The notes beneath the pieces are model-generated. The model made no database searches and was not told the DNA's origin. It saw nothing but the letters and a program-made list of their open reading frames with translations. A program made the position numbers and the translations under genes. Below are positions 16,939 to 26,645 of a DNA stretch of 36,977 nucleotides, in pieces; within the stretch, counting starts at the first letter, position 1, and the number at the start of each line of letters is the position of its first letter. Source of the stretch: Acidimicrobiia bacterium (GTDB lineage: Bacteria > Actinomycetota > Acidimicrobiia > Acidimicrobiales > SHLQ01); the NCBI GenBank assembly GCA_029858875.1, contig JAOUEE010000004.1:1-36977 (forward strand), given 5' to 3'.

Positions 16939-18278
16939 TGCTCGGTCGTCGTGGTACCTGCCTGCTGACGGCGATCATGCTCGCGGCCAGCTGTGGTTCG
17001 GCTGACGGTGGCGCACCGTCGACCACGGCGGGCCCCGGTGGCTCGACCACCGCGGGGGAGGGTGGTTCGACCACGGAGGCGCCGGATGGTTCGAGCACCG
17101 TTCCGGCGTTGTTGGCCGAGCCTCTCGGCGCGCTTCGGGTTGCGTGCGGGGACGCCGTGGCCTGGTCGGGCGCCGCCGTCGAGCTCCAGTCGACGATCGA
17201 CGCAATCACGACGGATGCCGATGACCTGGTCATCACCGAGGACGAGGCGGGCCGTCTGCTCGGTGACGTGCGGAGACAGGTCTTCCGCTCTCCGTGCGAA
17301 GCGACGGCGCGAACCGCCACGCCAGCCGCGCGGGCTGGGGCGCGGGCAGAGGCGGGCCGACTGTCGGCGGCCATCGACGAGCTCGAACTGGCGCTCGTCG
17401 AACGACCGATCCAGACCTCCTCGCGACAGTGGTACAACGCCGACCATCTGAACCAGACCATCGAGATGGAGCGCCTCGTCACCAGTGGGCAGCTGCCCGA
17501 CGTGACCCTCGTCGGGTCGTCCATCGCCAAGTTCGGATTCGATCCGCGCCAGCTGGAGGATCGGCTGGGTGGGGTGGTCTGGAATGCGGCCATCGGAGCG
17601 ATGACGCCCGTCGTCGCGTCGGGATGGGATCGCCAGATGCGGGCGCGGCTGGCCCCGCCACCGTCCACCGTGATCCGTGCGCTGGGGTGGTTCGAGGACT
17701 TCGGTAGCTGCTCCACCGAGATGCTCGACGCCTTCCTGGTGGACCTCGACCAGAGCTCGGTCGCTTTCGACTCGCTGGCCTTCCTCGACGATGTACCCGG
17801 GCCCGCCCGGATATTCGGCGGTGTTCCCGAGAGCTATGACGGCCCCTTCCTGGCGGCCAGCCGCGAGCTGATGCCGGCGGGTTCGCGCGGTCGGATCATC
17901 ATCGATGACCAGCCCAGTGGCTTCCCCGCATCCGTTCGCGACATCTATCGGTCGAACTTCCGCGACGACGTTCGGTGTGGGTTGGTCCGAGACGCGGTGA
18001 TCGAATGGGTCGAGACCTGGCAGCGCGAGGGGGCGCGGGTGGTTGTCGTCGCCATGCCGACCAGTCGCGAGCTCATCGACCTGCACCCCGAAGGACAGTC
18101 CGCCGTCGACGGCATCGTCGCCGACTACCGGGCGCGGGTGACCGAGGCCGGGGGGGAGTTCCTCGATCTCACCGATGTCGTCGGTCCGCAGCAACTGCGC
18201 GACCTCACCCATGTCAACGCCACGGGACGCCAGCTGGTGAGCGAGACCCTGGCCGATTTCCTCACGGACAGCCCGTAG
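16938..18278 (+). CDS. Lipoprotein, SGNH-hydrolase-like (paralogue 2)
   Basis: Lipobox LTAIMLAASC; VTLVGSSIAKFGFDPRQLEDRLGGVVWNAAIG; DLTHVNATGRQLV; clearly similar to the preceding protein; TGATG overlap. Confidence 0.75.
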   Translation: MLGRRGTCLLTAIMLAASCGSADGGAPSTTAGPGGSTTAGEGGSTTEAPDGSSTVPALLAEPLGALRVACGDAVAWSGAAVELQSTIDAITTDADDLVITEDEAGRLLGDVRRQVFRSPCEATARTATPAARAGARAEAGRLSAAIDELELALVERPIQTSSRQWYNADHLNQTIEMERLVTSGQLPDVTLVGSSIAKFGFDPRQLEDRLGGVVWNAAIGAMTPVVASGWDRQMRARLAPPPSTVIRALGWFEDFGSCSTEMLDAFLVDLDQSSVAFDSLAFLDDVPGPARIFGGVPESYDGPFLAASRELMPAGSRGRIIIDDQPSGFPASVRDIYRSNFRDDVRCGLVRDAVIEWVETWQREGARVVVVAMPTSRELIDLHPEGQSAVDGIVADYRARVTEAGGEFLDLTDVVGPQQLRDLTHVNATGRQLVSETLADFLTDSP

Positions 18279-18339
18279 TCACCCTCCGCGCGCAAGCAGC
18301 GACGCATGGCGCGCACGGCCTGTTAGCGTTGTTGCCGCT

Positions 18340-20745
18340 GTGGCAACCAAGAAGAAGACCCCATCCCGATCGGGGGCCTCCAAAAGGTCGTCTCGATCGA
18401 AAGCCAAGACCTCGACGCTCGATGGCCAGGGCCTCGACATCATCGGCCTGGTGTTGTGCTTCGGTGGGGTGGTGGCCGGCCTGGGCATGTACGCCGATGC
18501 CGCCGGCCCCCTCGGCACCGGCATCGACAACCTCCTCAGCCTGCTCCTCGGCGCAGCCCGCTTCCTGGCCCCGCCAGCCATGCTCGCCGCCGGCGTCGGT
18601 CTCATCCGGGCCGACAAGGCCACCTACGACATCCCCCTGCGCTACGTGGTCGGTGGGCTGCTCGCGGCCATGGCCGTCACCGGCTTCCTCCATCTCTTCC
18701 AGGGCGAGCCCGAGTGGGGCGCCGGCATCGACGTGTTCGGTTCGGCCGGCGGTGTCATCGGACTGGGCGTGGCCGGGCCGCTCGTGGGCCTGGCCGATGC
18801 TTGGGGGGCCACCCTGGTGCTGCTCACCATGGCTCTGCTGGCCGTGGTGGTGCTCACCGGCGTGCCGGTGACCGTGATGGCCGACCGGGCCGCCACCGGG
18901 CTGCGGCCGGTCAGCCAGGCCCTGCGCAGCGGCACCCGATCGCTGTTCAGCGTCGGCGCCGACGAGGATGCCCGGGCCGAGATCGATCTGCGGGATCACG
19001 GCTGGACCGACGAGCCGGCCGCCGACGAGCCGGAGCTGGTCGAGTCCCCCTTCGACGCCGACGCCGAGCCGTCGATCGTCCCCACCCCGTTGGTGAACGT
19101 GCCCGAGGTGCGCTCGGACGCCGACATCGCTCTCGACGTGGCGCCCGACGGCGGCTCCAACTGGGTGTTGCCGCCGCTGCGCATGCTCAAGCGGTCGACG
19201 GCCAAGGAGGTCGACACCGCCGATGTGGAGCAGCGGGGTCGGGTCCTCGAGGCGGCGCTGGCCGAGCACGGTGTCGAGACCCGTCTCATCGGTATGACCG
19301 TCGGGCCCACCGTGACCCGGTTCGAGCTGGAGTTGGGTCGGGGTGTGAAGGTCAGCCGGGTCACCAGCCTCCAGAACGACATCGCCTACGCCATGGCCTC
19401 ACCCGACGTGCGCATCCTGGCGCCCATCCCGGGGCGTCAGGCCATCGGGGTGGAAGTCCCCCGCACCCAGCGTGAGGTGGTGGCGGTGGGCGACGTCCTC
19501 ACCTCGGCCGAGGCGCGCGACGCCACCCACCCCCTCGAGGTGGCCATCGGACGCGACATCAACGGTCGGTCGGTGCTGCTCAATCTGGCGACGCTGCCCC
19601 ACATCCTGATCGCCGGCCAGACCGGTGCGGGCAAGTCCTCGGGTCTGAACTCCATCATCACCTCGATCATGATGCGGGCCACGCCCGACGAGGTGCGGCT
19701 GGTGCTCATCGACCCCAAGCGGGTGGAGATGGGTCAGTACGACCGCATCCCTCACCTGCTCACCGCACCGGTCACCGATCCCAAGAAGGCCGCCAATGCC
19801 CTGGCCTGGGCCGTTCGGGAGATGGAACGACGGTACGACCTGCTCAGCGAATGCGGCTTCCGTGACATCGATGGCTACAACACCGCCGTCGCCGCCGACG
19901 AGGTGCCACCGAAGCTGGGCGAACTCGACGACGACGGCCAGCCCCAGCGCTACAAGCGGCTGCCCTACATCATGGTGGTGGTCGACGAGCTGGCCGACCT
20001 GATGATGGTGGCCGCCCGCGATGTCGAGGAGTCGATCTGTCGCCTGGCCCAGATGGCTCGCGCCGTCGGAATCCATCTGGTGATCGCCACCCAGCGACCG
20101 TCGGTGAACGTGATCACCGGACTCATCAAGGCGAATGTTCCCGCGCGCCTGGCCTTCAAGGTGTCCAGCCTGACCGACAGCCGCGTCATTCTCGACCAGC
20201 CCGGTGCCGAACGCTTGGTGGGCAAGGGGGACATGCTCCTCCTGGGCCCGTCCTCGGGTACAGCCAGCCGCCTGCAGGGGTGCTGGGTCGAGGAGGCCGA
20301 GGTCCGAAAGATCGTCCGGCACTGGCGTGATCAAGCCAAGGAGCTCGCCTTCGACAGCAGCTTCGACGGGCCGCCCGTGTCCACCGAGGACGCCGTGGGC
20401 GCCGCCGGCGGTGCCTCGACGCCGGCCATGGCCAACATCGCGCTGCCGGGCATGGACGACCGACCCGCTGGCGTGGCATCCATCACCGACGACCCGCCGG
20501 CCGGGCTGGCCGGCGGCGAGGAGGACGACGACCTCCTGCTCAACGCCATCGAGCTGGTGGTCAACAGCCAGCTCGGATCGACGTCGATGCTCCAGCGCAA
20601 GCTCCGGGTCGGGTTCGCCCGGGCCGGGCGCCTCATGGATCTGCTCGAGGACCGAGGCGTGGTGGGCCCCAACGAGGGATCGAAGGCCCGCGAGGTGCTC
20701 TGGACGCCCGAACAGCTCGAGGAGCTCAAGAACAGCCTGGGTTGA
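18340..20745 (+). CDS. ftsK: DNA translocase FtsK/SpoIIIE
   Basis: N-terminal TM segments, LPHILIAGQTGAGKSSGLNSIITSIMMRATPDEVRLVLIDPKRVEM, VVVDELADLMM, IHLVIATQRPSVNVITGLIKANVPARLAFKVSS, C-terminal gamma wHTH. Confidence 0.96.
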   Translation: MATKKKTPSRSGASKRSSRSKAKTSTLDGQGLDIIGLVLCFGGVVAGLGMYADAAGPLGTGIDNLLSLLLGAARFLAPPAMLAAGVGLIRADKATYDIPLRYVVGGLLAAMAVTGFLHLFQGEPEWGAGIDVFGSAGGVIGLGVAGPLVGLADAWGATLVLLTMALLAVVVLTGVPVTVMADRAATGLRPVSQALRSGTRSLFSVGADEDARAEIDLRDHGWTDEPAADEPELVESPFDADAEPSIVPTPLVNVPEVRSDADIALDVAPDGGSNWVLPPLRMLKRSTAKEVDTADVEQRGRVLEAALAEHGVETRLIGMTVGPTVTRFELELGRGVKVSRVTSLQNDIAYAMASPDVRILAPIPGRQAIGVEVPRTQREVVAVGDVLTSAEARDATHPLEVAIGRDINGRSVLLNLATLPHILIAGQTGAGKSSGLNSIITSIMMRATPDEVRLVLIDPKRVEMGQYDRIPHLLTAPVTDPKKAANALAWAVREMERRYDLLSECGFRDIDGYNTAVAADEVPPKLGELDDDGQPQRYKRLPYIMVVVDELADLMMVAARDVEESICRLAQMARAVGIHLVIATQRPSVNVITGLIKANVPARLAFKVSSLTDSRVILDQPGAERLVGKGDMLLLGPSSGTASRLQGCWVEEAEVRKIVRHWRDQAKELAFDSSFDGPPVSTEDAVGAAGGASTPAMANIALPGMDDRPAGVASITDDPPAGLAGGEEDDDLLLNAIELVVNSQLGSTSMLQRKLRVGFARAGRLMDLLEDRGVVGPNEGSKAREVLWTPEQLEELKNSLG

Positions 20746-20785
20746 CGACGTCGTCGCCCTGAGCCGACATCGTTAGGGTGCGGCG

Positions 20786-21790
20786 ATGGTTCTTGCCGTC
20801 ATCGCCACCCTGGTCGGGCTGGCGTTGCTCGTCTGGGCGGCCGAGATCTTCGTCGACGGGGCGGTGGCCCTGGCTCGGGCCCTCGACGTGTCCCCGGTCG
20901 TGATCGGTGCGGTGATCGTCGGCTTCGGAACCTCGCTGCCCGAGCTGCTCGTGTCGGGAGTCGCCGCCGCCGAGGACGACCGGGCCCTCGGGGTCGGCAA
21001 CGTCGTGGGCTCCAACGTGGCCAACCTGAGCCTGGTGCTGGCCAGTGCGGGGCTCATCACCGTCATCGTGGCCGAGGGCGAGGCTCGCCGTCTGGAGCTG
21101 CCCCTCTCGGTGCTGGCCGCGGGCGCTTTCGCGCTGGTGGCCTCCGACGGCGAGATCACGAGGATCGAAGGCGTGGGACTGATCGTCGCCCTGGTCGTGG
21201 CGCTCACGGTGATCCTCCGCACCAGCCGACCCGCCGATCCCGACCTGTTCGGACCGGCCGAGGAGTTGGCAGCCGAGTCCTCCTCGGTGGCTCGCGAGCT
21301 GTGGCGGTCCGCGAGCGGACTGGCCCTCACCGCCGTGGGGGCCCAGGTCGCGGTGTCAGGAGCCGAGAACGTCGCGATGGAGCTCGGGTTGTCCGGAGGC
21401 TTCGTCGGCTTCTCGCTGGTGGCCGTGGGCACGTCGTTGCCCGAGCTGGTGACCGCCGTTGCCGCCGTCCGTCGCGGCGAGACCGAGCTGGTGGTCGGCA
21501 ATCTGCTGGGGTCGAACATCTTCAACTCGCTGGCCGTGGGCGCCGCCATCGGTCTGATCGGCCCGGGCCCGGTCGGCGACGATGTGCTCACCAGCTTCGG
21601 TTTGATCATCATGATGGTCGTCGGTCTGGTGGCGGGCGGGTTCCTCTTCTGGGGAGGGGTCGGTCGCATTCGCGGCGGGATCCTGCTGGGCCTGTGGCTC
21701 GTGGCGCTGGTCGGTCTGGCGACGTCGGACCGCGAAGGGGAGGCGATCGACCCCGACCAGGCCGTCGTCACCGCGGTCACCTTCGAGTGA
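20786..21790 (+). CDS. Calcium/sodium antiporter (CaCA family, YrbG-like)
   Basis: Duplicated alpha repeats VGFGTSLPELLVSG...VGNVVGSNVANLSLV and VAVGTSLPELVTAV...VVGNLLGSNIFNSLAV. Confidence 0.93.
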   Translation: MVLAVIATLVGLALLVWAAEIFVDGAVALARALDVSPVVIGAVIVGFGTSLPELLVSGVAAAEDDRALGVGNVVGSNVANLSLVLASAGLITVIVAEGEARRLELPLSVLAAGAFALVASDGEITRIEGVGLIVALVVALTVILRTSRPADPDLFGPAEELAAESSSVARELWRSASGLALTAVGAQVAVSGAENVAMELGLSGGFVGFSLVAVGTSLPELVTAVAAVRRGETELVVGNLLGSNIFNSLAVGAAIGLIGPGPVGDDVLTSFGLIIMMVVGLVAGGFLFWGGVGRIRGGILLGLWLVALVGLATSDREGEAIDPDQAVVTAVTFE

Positions 21791-21802
21791 GATACTGACC
21801 GC

Positions 21803-22039
21803 ATGGCAGATCCGCGTCCCGATGTCGGCCTGGACAGCCAGGCCGACCTGCGCATCTTCAGCCGGCTGCTCCTGTGGGGCCTGGCCGCCGCGGTGATCGT
21901 GGCCTTCGTGGCGCTGGTGGTCACCGGGAACTGGGCCCTCGTGGGAGCGATGCTGGTGTGCTACCTCGTGATCGCCGCCACCCAGTACTACGCGGCGTAC
22001 CGCCGAGCCCGGGAGCGCGGTGCCGTCGGAGAGTTCTGA
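21803..22039 (+). CDS. Small two-TM hypothetical membrane protein
   Basis: 78 aa; LLLWGLAAAVIVAFVALVVTGNWALVGAMLVCYLVIAATQYYAAYRRARER; preceded by GATACT 6 nt upstream of ATG. Confidence 0.65.
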   Translation: MADPRPDVGLDSQADLRIFSRLLLWGLAAAVIVAFVALVVTGNWALVGAMLVCYLVIAATQYYAAYRRARERGAVGEF

Positions 22040-22061
22040 ACCAGGTCGTACTCTGGTGTCG

Positions 22062-23306
22062 GTGGGAAGGACCTATCACCTGGTGACGCTGGGTTGCCCC
22101 AAGAACCAGGTGGACTCCGACAAGCTCGAGGCCACCCTGGTGGCCGACGGCATGGCGGGTGTCGATGCCGCCGAGGACGCCGATGTGGTGGTGGTCAACA
22201 CCTGTGCCTTCGTGGAGCAGGCCCGGGCCGAATCGATCGACACCATCCTCGACCTGTCATCGCGCAATCCCCAGGCCGAGCTGGTGGTCACCGGTTGCCT
22301 GGCCGAGCGCAGCGGGCCCGAGCTGTCGAACGCCCTGCCAGAGGTCGACCGCGTGGCCGGTTTCGGCGTCCCGGTCACCCTCGGCACGAAGGCCGATCGG
22401 GCCCCCACCCTGGACCTGCTCAACCTGCCCAGACCGGCCAGTCCCCGCCCATGGGCATACGTGAAGATCGCCGAGGGCTGCGATCGGGCGTGCGGGTTCT
22501 GCGCCATTCCCACCTTTCGGGGCCCGCAACGGTCGCGGACCATCGAGCAGATCCTCACCGAGGTGGATCAGCTCGCGGTGCGTGAGGTGGTGCTGGTCGC
22601 CCAGGACCTCGCCGCCTATGGCCGAGACCAGGGCCAGGGCAGCCGCGACCTGGTGCCCCTCCTCGGTGCCCTGGCCCATCGGGTGGACTGGATCCGATTG
22701 CTGTATCTCTACCCCAGCGATCTCGACGATCGGCTGGTGGGCGCCATCCTCGACACCGGGGTGCCGTACTTCGACCTGTCGCTCCAGCACGTGTCCCGAC
22801 CCCTGCTGGCCTCCATGCGCCGGTGGGGCGATGGCGGGCGATTCCTGGATCGGATCACCGACATCCGCGACCAGGCTCCCGAGGCGGTGTTCCGGTCCAA
22901 CTTCATCGTCGGCTATCCCGGTGAGACCGAGGCCGATCACGACGCGCTGCTCCAGTTCGTCCACGACGCCCAGCTCGACTGGTGCGGGTTCTTCCCCTAC
23001 AGCCGCGAGCAGAACACCCACGCCGACCGCCTCGGCGGTCACGTCCCGGCCGCCCTGGCCATCGAACGTCTGGGCGAGCTGACCGAGATCCAGGATTCGA
23101 TCACGGCCCGAAAACGTGACGAAATGGTGGGGAGAGAGGTCAGAGTGCTCGTGGACGAAATCGGGGTGGCGCGTGGCGTGGCCGAGGCGCCCGAGATCGA
23201 CGGGATCGTCGAGGTGTCTCCGTCGCTCGCGGTCGGCCACTTCCACCGGGTCGAGGTCGTCGGGGCGCTGGGGCCCGATCTGATCGCCACCGGGGCAGGT
23301 CCCTGA
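22062..23306 (+). CDS. rimO: Ribosomal protein S12 methylthiotransferase
   Basis: YHLVTLGCPKNQVDSDKLEATL, VVNTCAFVEQARAESIDTI, KIAEGCDRACGFCAIPTFRG (radical SAM), RSNFIVGYPGETE, TRAM domain. Confidence 0.95.
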   Translation: MGRTYHLVTLGCPKNQVDSDKLEATLVADGMAGVDAAEDADVVVVNTCAFVEQARAESIDTILDLSSRNPQAELVVTGCLAERSGPELSNALPEVDRVAGFGVPVTLGTKADRAPTLDLLNLPRPASPRPWAYVKIAEGCDRACGFCAIPTFRGPQRSRTIEQILTEVDQLAVREVVLVAQDLAAYGRDQGQGSRDLVPLLGALAHRVDWIRLLYLYPSDLDDRLVGAILDTGVPYFDLSLQHVSRPLLASMRRWGDGGRFLDRITDIRDQAPEAVFRSNFIVGYPGETEADHDALLQFVHDAQLDWCGFFPYSREQNTHADRLGGHVPAALAIERLGELTEIQDSITARKRDEMVGREVRVLVDEIGVARGVAEAPEIDGIVEVSPSLAVGHFHRVEVVGALGPDLIATGAGP

Positions 23307-23881
23307 TGGGAGCGGCCCTGCACCACACCTCCCACTTCGTGACCAATGCGGCCAACATGCTCACGCTGGCCCGGATCGCCGCGTCACCGGTGTTGTTCTG
23401 GCTGGTGCTCGAGAACGAGGCCACCAGCGGAGCGTCGTGGGGGGCGGTGCTGTTGGGTACGATCATGGCCGCCACCGACACCTTCGACGGTCGCCTGGCC
23501 CGTCGGAGCGGTGTCACCCGTTCGGGCGCCTTCCTCGACCCGCTGGCCGACAAGGTGGTGGTGATCGGGGCCAGCTGGTGTCTGGTGGAGGTCGGGGGCT
23601 ACTGGTGGCTGCCGGTCACCCTCATCACCGTGCGAGAAGTGGGGATCTCGCTGTGGCGCTCCTACTGGCTTCGTCGAGGACTGGCGGTGCCCGCCCGGCG
23701 ATCGGCCAAGTACAAGACCCTGGTCCAGGGGATTGCCCTGCTCATTGCCGTGTTGCCACCGCTCGAGGACCACCGGTGGGTCATTGCCACGGCCCTGTGG
23801 TTGGCCGTAGTCTTCACCCTCGTGTCCGGCCTGCAATACCTTCGAGATGGGCGCGCCGCCACCTCCACCACGGGTGCGTGA
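23306..23881 (+). CDS. pgsA: CDP-diacylglycerol-glycerol-3-phosphate 3-phosphatidyltransferase family
   Basis: NAANMLTLARIAASPVLFWLV; CDP-alcohol phosphatidyltransferase motif with DTFDGRLARRSGVTRSGAFLDPLADKV. Confidence 0.9.
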   Translation: MGAALHHTSHFVTNAANMLTLARIAASPVLFWLVLENEATSGASWGAVLLGTIMAATDTFDGRLARRSGVTRSGAFLDPLADKVVVIGASWCLVEVGGYWWLPVTLITVREVGISLWRSYWLRRGLAVPARRSAKYKTLVQGIALLIAVLPPLEDHRWVIATALWLAVVFTLVSGLQYLRDGRAATSTTGA

Positions 23882-25097
23882 GCGGGCCGCCGGGGAGCAC
23901 CGCCTCGTGAGAGCGTTGGCCGTGGTGCTCGCCCTCGTCGGAGCCCTCACCACCCTGGTCCCGCCGGCCGGGGCCGGTGTGGTCGTACCCCCGGGCGATG
24001 ACCTGTTCGTGGTGCACGACTCGGTGGTCATCAATGCCCGCCCGCAGCTGCGCCACCGGCTCGAGTCGTGGAACGTCGAGTACCTCGGCTTCCACGGCAT
24101 GCAGGCGGTGGCTGCCAACGAGTTCCTCGACCGACGAACGGCACCCATCCCCGACACGGTGGTGGTGGCGCTCAATTTCAACCGGCGCACACCCGCGCAG
24201 GTCAAGGCCGACTTCCAGGGGCTGCTCTCCCGGCTGGCGCCGGCCAAGCGCATCATCTGGGTGCTCCCCGGCATCTACGGCGATCACATCCCGCCGTTTC
24301 GCGAGACCATGCTCGACGTCGTCAGCCAGGACGTCCGGGTCGAGGTGGTCGACTGGCACGAGTACTACCGCACCAGCAAACAGATCGTCGACTACCTGGG
24401 CGTGCATCTCACCGACTACGGGGCGTGGGTCTACGCGGCCATGATCGACCGCGTCCTCGATCGGGTCGGGCCGGGCGACCTGCCGTCCACGGGCAACGTC
24501 GGCCAGATGAGCTCGCGCCCGACGGGTGAGTCGGTGTCGGGCTGGGCGCTCGACCTCGAATCCGCGGCATCGCGCCGGGTCGATGTCTACGTCGACGGCG
24601 AACGTCGCCGTCGGGTGCGGGCCGACCGCACCCGTCAGGACGTGGCCGCGGCCTATGGGTTGGGGGCCGAGCACGGGTTCCGGGCCCGCTTCGGGTTGGA
24701 GGACGGAACCCATCGCGTGTGCGCCTTCACCGCCACCGGCGCCGGTCGCGGGATGCAGGCGCTGGGCTGCGGGTCGCTCGATGTTCGTCATGATCCCCTC
24801 GGCGATCTGGGCGCGGTCAAGCGGGCGGGTCGTGAGGTGCAGGTCAGGGGCTGGGCGTTCGACCCCGACCGGGAGGCCGCCATCAGGGTGCACGTCTACG
24901 TCGGCGGCCGCTTCGTCACCGGCGCGGTGGCCGACGAACCCCGGGCCAACGTGGCCAGCGCCCATCCGGGCCGAACGCACACCGGATTCGACCTCTCGAT
25001 GGAGCTCCCGGTGAGCGACGATGCGGTGTGCGTGTACGCCATCGGCGTGGGTCGGGGCCGAAACGAGAGCTTGGGCTGCGCGTCGGTTCCTTCGTGA
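23847..25097 (+). CDS. Secreted SGNH-like (acyltransferase C-terminal type) protein with two beta-rich GWA(L/F)D...VYV(D/G)G repeats
   Basis: Signal peptide-like ALAVVLALVGALTTLVPPAGAG; VDWHEYYRTSKQIVDYLGVHLTDYGAWVYAAMI; repeats VSGWALDLESAASRRVDVYVDGE and VRGWAFDPDREAAIRVHVYVGGR; true start may be a downstream GTG near 23908. Confidence 0.7.
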   Translation: MGAPPPPPRVRERAAGEHRLVRALAVVLALVGALTTLVPPAGAGVVVPPGDDLFVVHDSVVINARPQLRHRLESWNVEYLGFHGMQAVAANEFLDRRTAPIPDTVVVALNFNRRTPAQVKADFQGLLSRLAPAKRIIWVLPGIYGDHIPPFRETMLDVVSQDVRVEVVDWHEYYRTSKQIVDYLGVHLTDYGAWVYAAMIDRVLDRVGPGDLPSTGNVGQMSSRPTGESVSGWALDLESAASRRVDVYVDGERRRRVRADRTRQDVAAAYGLGAEHGFRARFGLEDGTHRVCAFTATGAGRGMQALGCGSLDVRHDPLGDLGAVKRAGREVQVRGWAFDPDREAAIRVHVYVGGRFVTGAVADEPRANVASAHPGRTHTGFDLSMELPVSDDAVCVYAIGVGRGRNESLGCASVPS

Positions 25098-26599
25098 CCC
25101 GGGTCCTGGTGGTCCTGAGCCTGGTCCTGGTCGCCTGCTCCTCCTCGGAGAGCGGGTCGGCGTCGTCCACCAACCCACCCACGGTGGCGATCACGAGCGG
25201 CTCCGAGTCCTGCCAGGTGACACCGGAGGTGATCTGGCTGGTGGAGGGGCAGACCGCCCGCGCGACCGTGGCGTGCGATCGTGGCGACCCGATCGTCACC
25301 CTCGACGACGCCCCGGCCGGCCTCGACTTCGAGGAGGGCACCCTGACGTGGACACCGAGCCTCGACCAGGCCGGGACCTACCCGCTGGTCCTCGGTCCCG
25401 GCATCGAGTGGACGGTCGGGGTGGCCGACGCCTTCGCCGACCCCGACAACGTGGCCGTGGCTGCACCCGAGACGCTCACCCACGAGTTCGGCCTGCAGGT
25501 GTTGCACCTGTACTCGGGCGAGGGGCTGTCCACCGACTATCACGACGGCACACTCGTGCACGGCGGTCGATCGAGCGCCGTGGAGGTCCGCCTGCGCGGC
25601 GCCCTCTCGCTCCAGTATCCGAAACCGAACCTCACGGTCAAGGTCCCCGACGGATTCCGCAGCGGCGACCCCGCCTTCGACGGATTGGATCGCCTGGTGC
25701 TCGTGGCCGGATTCGACGACACCTCCCTGATCCGCAACCGCCTGGCTCAGCAGCTCTGGGCCGACATCGATGATCGCCACCTGACCGTGCCCCATGCGAA
25801 CGTGGTGCTGTACCTCGATGGCTACTACGCCGGCTTGTACACCCTGCTCGAGAACGTGAACGACGACTATCTCGCACGGCGTGGCTTCGACCCGGCCGCC
25901 CAGCTCTTCAAGGCCGCCGATGCCCGGGCCGACTTCCGCCTCGACGATGATCCCGATCCGACGGTCGGGTTCGAGAAGAAGAGCGGGGAGCCCGTGGACG
26001 GCCCGGCCGCCCTCGGGCCCGTTGCCGATCTGGTGGACTTCGTGGCCCTGGCCGACGAGGCCCGCTTCCGGGCCGACCTCGCCCGCTGGATCGATGTCCC
26101 CGATGCCATCGACTGGTTCGTGTTCGTCAGCTTCATCTCTGCCGGGGACTCGGCCAACAAGAACGCGTATTGGGTCCAGCCGGCCCGCGGCGGCCCGTTC
26201 CGGTACGTCCCGTGGGACTTCAACCACAGCTTCGGGCAGGATTTCGGCACGGCGCGACTGGCACCCGAGGCGCAGCTGCCCGAGGAGTTCACCGTCCGCA
26301 ATGGCCTCTTCGAACGGCTGTGGGCCGACCCGGCTCGACGCGAGGAGGTGGTGACCCGCTATCGGGAGCTGCTCGCCGGGCCATTGGCCCCGGTCGCGCT
26401 GGAGCGGACGGTCGATGGCCTCGAAGCCGAGATCGACGCCAGCCTCCAGCGCAACGATCAACGATGGGGCGAGGCGTACCGCACGTTCCGTCTCTGGGTC
26501 GACCGCACCGACTTCCGGGACGGCCCGGGTGAGATCGCCTACATCCGTGAGTGGATCGAGCGCCGCCATCAGGCCGTGACCGAGGCGTTGAAAGGCTGA
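25094..26599 (+). CDS. CotH kinase family lipoprotein
   Basis: Lipobox VLSLVLVACSS; VEVRLRGALSLQYPKPNLTVKV, LIRNRLAQQLWADI, GYYAGLYTLLENVNDDYLARRGFD, PFRYVPWDFNHSFGQDF. Confidence 0.88.
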   Translation: MTRVLVVLSLVLVACSSSESGSASSTNPPTVAITSGSESCQVTPEVIWLVEGQTARATVACDRGDPIVTLDDAPAGLDFEEGTLTWTPSLDQAGTYPLVLGPGIEWTVGVADAFADPDNVAVAAPETLTHEFGLQVLHLYSGEGLSTDYHDGTLVHGGRSSAVEVRLRGALSLQYPKPNLTVKVPDGFRSGDPAFDGLDRLVLVAGFDDTSLIRNRLAQQLWADIDDRHLTVPHANVVLYLDGYYAGLYTLLENVNDDYLARRGFDPAAQLFKAADARADFRLDDDPDPTVGFEKKSGEPVDGPAALGPVADLVDFVALADEARFRADLARWIDVPDAIDWFVFVSFISAGDSANKNAYWVQPARGGPFRYVPWDFNHSFGQDFGTARLAPEAQLPEEFTVRNGLFERLWADPARREEVVTRYRELLAGPLAPVALERTVDGLEAEIDASLQRNDQRWGEAYRTFRLWVDRTDFRDGPGEIAYIREWIERRHQAVTEALKG

Positions 26600-26645
26600 C
26601 CCAAGACGGTCAGGCGACAGTCAGCAACGCTACGCTGCCGTCACC

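Noticed and set aside
16758-18212. 484-aa minus-strand ORF antisense to the SGNH-like lipoprotein
   Set aside because: Composition is an antisense shadow; plus-strand frame has lipobox and conserved blocks shared with its paralogue
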